Positions 22,539 through 30,628 of a DNA stretch of 30,628 nt are shown in pieces. Source of the DNA: Mansonella perstans (lineage: Eukaryota; Nematoda; Chromadorea; Rhabditida; Onchocercidae); assembly GCA_037074765.1 (NCBI GenBank), contig JBAMDO010000375.1, positions 1 to 30,628 on the forward strand. Direction: 5' to 3'. Numbering within the stretch: position 1 is the stretch's first letter; every line of letters begins with the position of its first letter. Below the pieces are notes generated by a model, which saw only the letters and a program-made list of their open reading frames with translations, was not told the DNA's origin and did no database searches. The translations under genes were made by a program, and so were the position numbers.

Positions 22539-23420
22539 ATGATAACTTTCTTTTCTACACTAACAGACTTTTTCAGTTCCTTAACTGATCGTGCATAGTG
22601 TAACTTTGCGGTGAATTTATTGCAAAAAGTAACAGAAGATGATAAATCCTATCTCCTTTTGCGGTGTCAACCTCACTTTTCATGATTTACCTTACAGCGG
22701 ATGGCACAACGAAGCAACAATTACATGATATTCTAGGAGGAAGTAATTATAGATTAAAAATTTTAACCGAAAAATTTACTTTGTCATTCAGAAACCAATG
22801 AGGATGTATCCTATTGTTCATATTGCCTCAATATTTTGCCATGGCCAAAGTCAAGAAAGTCAAAATAGGATAGGTATATTCCAAAAATGTTAAATTGATC
22901 GTTTCAAAATGAACCATAAATCTAAATTCTCAGCTGCAACCCCATCAAAATTCAATTGCACTTCAACAGAATTCTGGGTGGAATCGCATGGGAAAAAAGC
23001 TATGATTACACATTGAATGTAGCAAATCGTTTTCACATAAGAGACGAATTCCTTACAAAAAAAAATTTCAAAGAATGTTTCAGTTTTACTTCAGCGATTC
23101 ATTGAATAAATTCAATCTGGGTAAAGAAGATGAAATTGTTTAGGTATGATTAATTATGAAAAACAAAACTGATGTGGAAAGAAAAAGGCAAAATCAAAAA
23201 CAGATGAAATGATCGCTGTTGCCATTATTCTTTTAACCTATAAATCTTATCATTAGATTTAAAACCTTAAGCAGCAAAACTTCTTTTCAGAAAATAAATA
23301 CTTGGATTTCGAATGAGACTAATAATGAAATCAGAGATATAGTATTAAGTTTAAAATAAGAATTAAAGCAACCTTTTTTTGGAAGAATTTTTGGCGACAA
23401 AGCATAAAGAGAATTCTGAT
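22539..23420 (+). pseudogene. Serpin pseudogene, copy 2
   Basis: The first exon begins MITFFSTLTDFFSSLTD but hits a stop within about 20 codons. Recognisable serpin pieces follow in other frames: FAVNLLQKVTEDD, an MIYLTADGTTKQQ...GGSNY stretch, DYTLNVANRFHIRDEFLTKK (about 23008-23068) and, after a TTTTCAG acceptor at 23290, KINTWISNETNNEIRDIVLS matching the helix that starts the fourth exon of ordinary serpins. Downstream of about 23350 similarity fades. Multiple stops and frameshifts make it non-coding. Confidence 0.8.
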
Positions 23421-25434
23421 TTATTCTCCTAAGAAGTCAAGAATTTTGTGTTCTCTTCGATATCAAATGCTTTTTCAATGATTTATCCACATTGGATAAT
23501 CTAATCAGACAGGAGAAACCAGTTCTGTTATGATGAGATCATTGAAATCAGCACTCATCACGCAAACTGTTGCATTTTTATAGTTACCATTAATGTCATA
23601 AATGATAAAGTGAGCCTTTCCATTATATTTCAGTTTTATTGCGGTGAAACACTTTTTCAGTCATTCAGGTATTATAAGTAAATGAAGGAATGAAGGAAAT
23701 AATGTTGCAGTTGTTATAGTAATAGTTTTTAAAATTTTCTATCAAATTATCAGTGAAAGTTTCAGATGAAATAATTTAATCAATAAGGAAAAACAATAAA
23801 AAAACTTAAAAGTCTTAAGAGCGCATGCCAGCGGCATAGTTGCAGAGATCATTTCATTGGCAAAGAATGTACATGAAATCAAACCTAAAAAAATTGCCAA
23901 TTATCAGTTGTTGAAAAAAAATTCTATGAAATGCAACGTTTTTTATTGTTTTACTTTTCATAGAAGCATATCATTGTAACGGATTAATTAATAGCAAAAA
24001 TATGAATCAAATCTTTTTCTCAGTTAATGATCAATTTTATTTATCATTTTTTTTCGCATGCACATAAAACTTTGTTCTGTCATACTTCTACTGTCAACGA
24101 ATAGTGAAGAAAAAATGAAGAATGAAGAAAAATGAAGCAGGAAAATATTTGCAATGAAATTAACGGAGCAATGTTATTTTTTGATGTTTTGGACATATCA
24201 ATATTTTGATAGGAGAAATAATTATTTAAAAGTAAAGATCGGGAAGATTCGTTTTGTTGGAAATAATTTGCGAGAAAAGCTTTAAATTAAAAAACACTTC
24301 TCCATATAAAAAAATTTGATTGTATCTTAAATTAGCAACGAGTAAAGGATTTTTATTGCTCTCGATCGAAGTTACCACAGTGTTCTGATTGGATCTTTTT
24401 GACAAGCAAAAATAAATTACAGCACATTGGTTGACAATAATACATATTTTTTCTTGGCTTACCCAAAGGAAAGTAGTTTTAGTCCTGCGTTAATATTTAG
24501 CTGAGTTTAAAAAAATCAACTTCGAATTCAAAATTAGCAAAAAGAATTATTATCAGTGATTTTATTTTATTTGCGTCTTGGCAGATCGATTCGACATTTG
24601 AGATCATTGGTTAATACTCTGTTTGGTTCAGCCTGTTGAGTTTTTAACTTGCAGGAACAGTGGTGCTGGATAGATGGCAACAAGCTGATTTGCAAGTATT
24701 AATGTAAAGTTGTAATATCATTTCAACACCAATTTGTAGTATAACAATAATGGCATTTGTAAAATGTCGGAAGCAAAGGAAATCTAAAGCAGTAATTGTA
24801 AATGACTGGGACAATTTGGCTGATGCTACCAGTCATCTTTGTCAGACATTGGATGCTTTTTAACAACACTGAAAATATTGTGATATATTCCGTATATAAA
24901 TATCAAACATTTTCTAATATTTTTAGTCGATCTTACAATTTATCAACATTTACTATTTAATTAAATGTGAACTCAATCACTAATAGAACATTTTGTTGAT
25001 GTTTTTAATAATTTAAAAAATTTACTACAAATTTTTAACCCAGCATTTGTGGATTTGAAAATTGTTTTGTTATATGTCAATAGGAATTGTGGTGAATAAA
25101 GAGCAGTAACGAGAATTTAGCAATTGACAGCTATCCATCGTACTCATTAGTAATCACTATTGTGATTTTTCTCTCGAATTCTCAAATTTCCGAAGAAATT
25201 GCTTACTTACTCAACAGCAAAGAAAACTCTGAAGATTTTCTGACTACTGTTGGTAATGTAATCCAGAGGTCATTTCACTTAAGAAATCTTTATTTATTTG
25301 AAATTCTGTTATTTATGTTGTTATTGAAGAAAAATTCTATATAGTGCAATAAAGTCAACATTTTTTTTAATTTTGGATTTTCTTTATCATATATTTCATA
25401 AAAGCATATAATCGTCATATTTAATTATATTCAA
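23421..25434. other. Inter-serpin DNA with partial spacer copies
   Basis: Two stretches (about 23900-23985 and 25320-25420) are related to each other, around the shared TTGAAGAAAAATTCTAT. 24035-24300 is another copy of the duplicated spacer seen at 21765 and 25440. A 37-codon ATG frame at 24750-24863 ends VNDWDNLADATSHLCQTLDAF-like and has non-random composition, but I recognise no family. No other gene is supportable. Confidence 0.5.
24035..24300. repeat. Partial spacer copy without a recognisable serpin
   Basis: TACTGTCAACGAAT, AACGGAGCAA and GAAGATTCGTTTTGTTGGAA landmarks match the spacers before copies 2 and 3. No upstream block or serpin exon follows, so a further copy has been deleted or the duplication was partial. 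Confidence 0.65.
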
Positions 25435-25439
25435 AATTT

Positions 25440-26019
25440 CAGCCTCAGTTGATGATAATTTTCATTCATGCATAAATGTAAAATTTTGGCTCTTTCATCG
25501 TGTATCTACTTTCATTGTCAACGAAAAGTTTGAAGCCGAGAAAAATGAACGAGGGAAACATTTGTAATAAAATAACAAAGCAAAGTCATTTTGTTAATGT
25601 TTAGGAAAAAAGAATGTTTTGATAGGGCTAAAAGTCAGGAAGATTTGTTTTGTTGGAAATATTTGTTGGGATGAGTTATTAATCAAAACACTTTTCCATT
25701 TAACTGTATCAGAACTTGAAAACAGGTGTTCCTATTGTTTGTACAGATTGAATGACATGCAAAATACATGAAATGCATGAGTAGATTTTTTATTAAAAAG
25801 TGCATCTGCTTATAAGCACCAGTGCGTAACTACAAATTAGTAATATAAATACGTTCAGCATTTCGTTACAACTGATTTCGTATGCTTAACCGCTTGTCAC
25901 TTATACATACCAACGTTAGCAAGTTGGCCATTGTTGATCCATTCGCAAATAGACTTAGATTTCAAAACAACTAATTCTGAATTATTATTCAGTCATTGAT
26001 TTAATATTCACTCTCACAC
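25440..26019. repeat. Duplicated spacer before serpin copy 3
   Basis: It aligns with 21765-22323 over most of its length, with small insertions and deletions. It leads directly into the conserved upstream block. Confidence 0.75.
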
Positions 26020-26235
26020 TAATATGCACGAAAATCGGAACTGCATTTGTGTCGTATGATAATTTCAGCATTTTCAGTATCGTATTGATATTTCGAGATG
26101 ATTAATCAAACAATCACCGCTATAATACTTCTTATTGCGAGCACTCAAATCATCATCATATTTGGAGAAATGTTTGCAAGAAATTTAAAATTTCTTATGA
26201 ATATTATTTCTAGAGCACCTCAATAACCTTTCATA
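26020..26235 (+). promoter_or_regulatory. Conserved upstream block of serpin copy 3
   Basis: Nearly identical to 22324-22538. It contains GATAATTTCAGCATTTTCAG and ends with CCTTTCATA immediately before ATG 26236. It likely carries the promoter or trans-splice region of the serpin; this is inferred from conservation and position. Confidence 0.6.
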
Positions 26236-26850
26236 ATGATAACTTTTTACTTTTTTACATTAATTTCTTACTTTTCTATATTTTTTAGTTCCTTAACTGA
26301 CGCGCAATGGAACTTCGCTGTGGATTTATTGCAAAAAGTAGTAGAAGATGATAACTCAGTTGTCGTATCTCCTTTTGCGGTGTCAAGCTCACTTTTCATG
26401 GTTTATCTTGCAGCGAAAGGCAAAACGAAGCAACAATTACGTTATGCTTTAGGAGGAAGTAATTATAGATTAAAAATTTTAAGCCCGAAGAATTGGCTCT
26501 GTATTCAGAAACCGCTGAAAACGTATCCCATAGCTTATCTCAAAATTTTGCCTATCGCCAGTGTCAACAAAGCCAAAAGGGGACATAGATATCCAAAAAT
26601 TTTAAATTGATCGTTTCTAAACGAACTATAAATCCAAATTCTCAGGTGCAGCGAATACGAACTCCATTGACTCATGGTAAATCTGGATCATTTCGCGTGG
26701 GCAAAAAGCAATGATTATGTGTTGGATTTAGAACATCAGATTTACGTAAACAGGAAGTACTTACAAAAAAAAGTTCGCGAGAACGTTTCATCATTACTTC
26801 AATGAAACATTGAAGAAATTCAATTCGGCGGAGAAACACACGCTTGTCAT
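26236..26850 (+). pseudogene. Serpin copy 3, amino-terminal half, frame-disrupted
   Basis: The first frame begins with a hydrophobic signal-peptide-like segment (MITFYFFTLISYFSIFF), then the serpin helix A region AQWNFAVDLLQKVVEDD, VVVSPFAVSSSLFMVYLAAK and KTKQQLRYALGGSNY. After residue 80 it leaves the family frame: the +1 frame reads EELALYSETAENVSHSLSQ, which fits better. A former intron donor (GTATAT in copy 2 near 22872) is AT here. Family sequence resumes as SNDYVLDLEHQIYVNRKYL (about 26711-26767) and, after another frame change at an A-run near 26764-26772, as FHHYFNETLKKFNSAEKH. At least three breaks separate ATG 26236 from the intact exons. Sequencing indels at homopolymers could explain one but hardly all. 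Confidence 0.7.
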
Positions 26851-26997
26851 GTATGATTAGTTATTAAAAACATAAGTAGTATGTAGGAAAAGGCAAGGTC
26901 GAAAAGAATAGATGAAATGATCGTGTTACCATTGTTCTTTAACCTATAAATCTTATCATTAGATTTACGACCGTAAACAGTTAAAACTACTTTTCAG

Positions 26998-28100
26998 GAT
27001 ATAGACAATTGGATTGTTTCTACCAAAGAAAATAAAATGATGGATATGATAACAGTGGACAATATCAACGGTGATATCTATATATTTTTTATGAATGCAA
27101 TTTATTTCAAAGGCACTTGGGACAAACAATTCATGAATAAAAAAACGAGGCCAGAAGAATTTCATATTTCTGAAAAACAAATGATAAGGGTAAATATGTT
27201 AATATTTGCTATAATTAAAAGTCTTTGTTTATTGATCCTTGAATATTCCACTTAATTATCTTTTTTATCGTCATTCAGATACCGATGATGAAAAAAACTG
27301 AAGAACTACCGTATTACGAAGACGATCTTGTGAAACTAATCAAAATGCCTTACGTTGGTGAGAGAGTAGAGATGGTTCTTTTATTACCAAAAACGCCTTT
27401 CGGCTTATCTAATGTCCTAAAAAATTTGACAGGCGAAAAGCTACTCAAATGCGTTGAAGATGCACAGATGCAACGTGTCACTGTTAGTTATTCATTCAAT
27501 TCTAATTACCTGTTAAAAAAGTTAATGCATAAGTTTGTGAAAGATAAAAAAAAGTCTAGCAACTAATTTTGTTGCTTATTACTGCTTATTTTATTTATTT
27601 TTCCTCTTCAAACAAGTGTCGAAGATATTTTAATGACACCAATTAAAATTTATTTTAATTTCAGATTTCCTTGCCAAAATTCCAACTGAAAGGAAAATTG
27701 AATTTGATTAATGTGCTGCAGCAAATTGGTATCAGAAATGTTTTCGGCAAAACAGCTAATTTCAAAGAGCTTTTAAAAGAGCAAGTGCCGAGTCGTGTTG
27801 ATAACTTTGTGCACGCAGGATTCATTGAGGTTTGTGTAGAACTTTCTTCCATGAAAATTTTAATGCAAGCTTTTTTTGATGAATAATTTGACAAATTTAA
27901 AGCCTTTAATTATTTACTTACAGGTAAATGAAAAAGGTACAGAACCAGTTGAAGATCTTCAAGGCACCGCAACTGAGTTAGAGCAACATTCATTTTCGGC
28001 GTACAAATTCACTGCTAATGAGCCATTCCTCTTTGCAATCATTACGGAGCTGAAGACTGTACTATTTGCAGGCCAATTTGTCAAGCCGTTCCTCGCATAA
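26998..28100 (+). CDS. Serpin, carboxy-terminal four exons intact (245 aa), partial gene
   Basis: Exons 26998-27189, 27279-27482, 27665-27829 and 27924-28100 all have GT-AG junctions in phase 0 and end in TAA. Landmarks: DIDNWIVSTKENKMMDM (helix F), FFMNAIYFKGTWDKQF (strand s3A), EEFHISEKQ, PYYEDDLVKLIKMPYVGERVEM, LPKFQLKGKLNLINVL, then the hinge and reactive loop VNEKGTEPVEDLQG and the carboxy-terminal PFLFAIITELKTVLFAGQFV. Serpins trap proteases when the hinge inserts into sheet A; this needs small residues at P12-P9. Here those positions are P, V, E and D, so an inhibitory role is doubtful. Filarial serpins are known as secreted proteins. With the 5' half broken, this is either a pseudogene whose 3' part has stayed open, or a gene using an unseen upstream exon. 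Confidence 0.85.
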
Positions 28101-28890
28101 TTTTTATTCTTGCATTGCAAAAAATTTTAGAATAAGAATATTTACATTCAACCTCCGGATTGTTAAGTCGTGAAAAATTTTGATTATCGTGTAACTCTAA
28201 ATTCTATTTATAAGCATACGTTAAGAATCAAATGTACACTTTGATGGATCTGTGTTTGCAAATAGTTTGAAAATCTCCTTCATGTCAGATTAATGCATAA
28301 TTTACTGAGGATTCAGGAATTAAAAGACTTTTGTTCCATCAGTTATTCCTCAACCTTTCTCATTGATATGGCTATCCTCAACAACTCTTATCAACACTTA
28401 TCAGTTAATCATTTTACGGTTAACTGATGATGTTGGTTGTACGTTGCTTCTTCATGTAAGATATTTGTGGTTCTGCTTCATTGCTTATCTAAAAGAAGTT
28501 TCCTGAATTTGCCAAAAATATTTAAATTTAAATTCTTGAATGTCACAATCCTACAGGAACATTATATAATTAAAAATATGAACATTAATCGATAATGCTA
28601 CTTCATAGCATTTAGTACTCCTTGTGTTCATGTCTTCATGTAATGGTCTAAGAAAGTCAATTAAATGTCGTTTTATCATTTATGGAGTCATTTATGACAT
28701 TCACGGCAACTAGCTAAATGTGATAGTTTGCATGATGGGTCAGGATTTCAACGACCTCTTAATAACAGAACTAGTTTTTCCTGTATAATTAAATCATCAG
28801 ATGTGGATAAGTCATTAAAAATATATCTAATATCGAAGCAAAACAGAAAATCCTTGACCTAATAGGTAGAAAAATAAATAAGAAAAAAAA
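28101..28890. other. Serpin 3' flank, no gene seen
   Basis: AT-rich DNA containing the presumed serpin 3' UTR. A short segment around 28834-28875 (containing TTGACCTAATAGGTAGAAAAA-like sequence) recurs near 29490-29530. No exon is supportable. Confidence 0.4.
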
Positions 28891-29201
28891 AGCATTACAT
28901 TATGTTTCCACCACCAATGAAATGGTGGAAAATTTAAGAATTTGAATGAAAAATTGTTTACAAATAAATGCTAGAAGTGCTCTCATTATTTCCGTAAAAT
29001 TCCGAATCGTACGAATCAATGTTATAGTCAGGTGACATTACTATACCCAATATTCAAACTTGATCATTAACATCGAAATCCTGCAAAATATTATCTAATA
29101 AATTTATTGGATTATTCAAAAAAATTAAATAAGAAACTAAAATAAACCCGAATTTGCCATTGATGATTCACACTAACTATGAATGGACTTTTGATCGAAG
29201 T
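28891..29201. repeat. Direct repeat copy A (partner 30329-30628)
   Basis: About 300 bp recur 1.43 kb downstream at roughly 88-90% identity by eye. The repeat includes two exons and a 67-nt intron of a minus-strand gene end, and copy A carries a premature stop. Confidence 0.9.
28958..29201 (-). pseudogene. Two-exon minus-strand gene end of unknown family, copy A, premature stop
   Basis: An upstream exon part (29201-29148) reads TSIKSPFIVSVNHQWQIR up to a GTTTAT donor. A 67-nt intron with a TTTTGCAG acceptor follows, then a terminal exon 29080-28958 starting DFDVNDQV and then TGA, where copy B has CGA. The rest of the frame stays open to TAA 28958 and is similar to copy B. Upstream of 29201 the frame is quickly closed by stops. 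I do not recognise the family. Confidence 0.55.
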
Positions 29202-30328
29202 TATAAAGGATTCATTGAATTATTTAAATTCGAAATGGGAAAAATTCCTTTCATTAATTTACGTCTTATCGAAGTTTGCGAAAATTTTGCTAGACAATTC
29301 ACCTTGCATTTATAATCATATATAATGTTAGTTAATTATAAATGATCTTATTCACTATTTTCCATTCCTTTACAGGAATATTCCATCCGAAATGAATAAT
29401 AATGTAAATATATATATATATATATATTTATAGAAAGTATATACATATATATATTAAAAAATACATTATATATAATAAAAGTACAATATGGAAGCAAAAT
29501 AGAAAAACCTTGACCTAACAGGTAGAAAAAATCAGAATTTACTTTCTGTTTTGTTTTGTCAAGCTGCAGATCTTTCCAAAGAAAAAAAACTAGTGTGGAA
29601 AATAGTTCGGAATCTTGTTTTAGTTTTAATTTCAAGTAGAAATTTGTTTAAGTTCAATTTCAAATAGAAAGTTATAATTTATCTTATTTCAAGCAGGAAG
29701 GTAATAATTTATGTCATGCAGATTATTGATCTCATTTAATAACACAGAACGGAACACAAATAAAAGCTTTATTTATTTGTTTATTATTTTTATGATAAAC
29801 ATTTGTTTATCACAATTATAACTTTCTAATTTTCAGAAAAAGCGAAAAATTTAAATATCACATATGCACAAAAAAATTAGATTCTTTTAAAGAAATATCA
29901 AATTACCAATCATTTTCGACATACAGCTATACAATAAATATATTTATTTTGTAGCATTTGTAATATAAATAAGTGGCAAAACTTCATTATTTACTGATAC
30001 ATCAACTGATAAGAAGGTAATACATATAAACTATTTATTATCAGTTGAAGACTATTATTATAATCATTGTATCGAAATAATCACTATTAGTAAACTTTTC
30101 AGTGTTAAGCGACTGATGACCCTTCATATGACACAGCATTACTGTTTTACAACCTAAACAAGTAATAATATTTTATATGATATTAGTAATTAACTGAGAA
30201 CTGATAAAGTGTTCTTTCTCAGCGGAACTTTTGAAATGATATTACTGACAAATATTAATGAGTGCAATGTTGCGATAGCATATTGTTTCAGAAATGATTA
30301 AAAAATGAAATAGTGATTAGGAAAAGAA
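29202..30328. other. AT-rich DNA between the two repeat copies
   Basis: It contains an (AT)n tract at 29408-29427, the second short TTGACCTAACAGGTAGAAAAA-like segment at 29490-29530, and repeated TTTCAAGTAGAAA/TTTCAAATAGAAA pieces at 29630-29700. The 95-codon minus frame 29348-29635 runs through the microsatellite and is not supported as a gene. Confidence 0.45.
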
Positions 30329-30384
30329 AGCATTAGATCAACAATGAAATGGTGAAAAATTCAAGAATTTGAATAAAAAACTGT

Positions 30385-30628
30385 TTACAAATAAATGTTA
30401 GAAGTGCCCTCATTGTTTCCTAAAAATTCCGAACCGTACAAATCAATGTTACAGTCAGGTGGCATTACTATACCCAATATTCGACCTTGATCATTAACAT
30501 CGAAATCCTGCAAAATATTATCTAATAAATTTATTGGATTATTCAAAAAAATTAAGTAAAAAATTAAAACAAACCCGAATTTGCCACTGATGATTCACAC
30601 TAACCATAAATGGACTTTTGATTGAAGT
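30385..30628 (-). CDS. Two-exon minus-strand gene end of unknown family, copy B, partial
   Basis: Terminal exon 30507-30385 (41 codons with TAA) reads DFDVNDQGRILGIVMPPDC and continues to ...TSNIYL. It follows a 67-nt intron (30574-30508) with a TTTTGCAG acceptor. The preceding exon, open from the window edge at 30628 to 30575, reads TSIKSPFMVSVNHQWQIR. Phase 0 fits at the junction. Conservation of both exons and the intron length between copies A and B supports it being coding, while differences fall at many third positions. The family is not recognised, and the 5' part lies outside the window. Confidence 0.55.

Noticed and set aside
29348..29635. 95-codon minus-strand frame
   Set aside because: It crosses the (AT)n microsatellite, giving an IYIYIY run, and a dispersed short repeat. 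No support.
1..30628. tRNA, rRNA, CRISPR or bacterial operon features
   Set aside because: No tRNA-like box A/box B pairs, rRNA stretches or regularly spaced identical repeats were recognised, and the spliced genes show eukaryotic DNA. A dedicated scan could not be run.

Overview
The window looks like nuclear DNA of a nematode, most likely a filarial (clade III) species. It is strongly AT-rich. Its genes are split into short exons joined by short GT-AG introns with TTTTCAG-type acceptors, one gene has a possible trans-splice acceptor just before its ATG, and there are decayed BEL/Pao retroelement pieces and a serpin cluster. The species is inferred from these traits; nothing in the sequence proves it.

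Layout. (1) 466-2921, minus strand: a complete nine-exon gene for a 365-residue protein with a coiled coil, a NADAR (YbiA-like) domain and an arginine/glycine-rich tail. (2) 2960-12900: almost 10 kb of AT-rich DNA with no convincing coding sequence. It holds several unrelated tandem arrays and a possible 5' untranslated exon ending in a strong donor near 3609. (3) 12901-17768, plus strand: a complete nine-exon inward-rectifier potassium channel (Kir/IRK) of 360 residues, with its selectivity filter on a 36-nt exon. (4) 17769-19370: non-coding DNA with a local duplication. (5) 19371-20985: decayed BEL/Pao pieces in opposing orientations, integrase on plus and gag zinc knuckles plus protease on minus, with a 63-bp inverted repeat. 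(6) 21150-28100: a tandem serpin cluster on the plus strand. It has two clearly broken copies and a third whose last four exons (26998-28100, 245 residues) are intact while its 5' half is frame-disrupted. Flanking spacer DNA is duplicated as well. (7) 28101-30628: AT-rich DNA with a directly repeated block holding a two-exon minus-strand gene end of unknown family. One copy has a premature stop; the other is open and runs off the window.

The main genes are not obviously linked in function. NADAR proteins are N-glycosidases acting on ADP-ribose-type substrates, the Kir channel sets membrane potassium conductance, and the serpin is probably secreted with an atypical reactive loop. The most interesting points are the NADAR domain architecture, the glutamine at the Kir rectification position, and a serpin promoter block that is far better conserved between copies than the exons it precedes.
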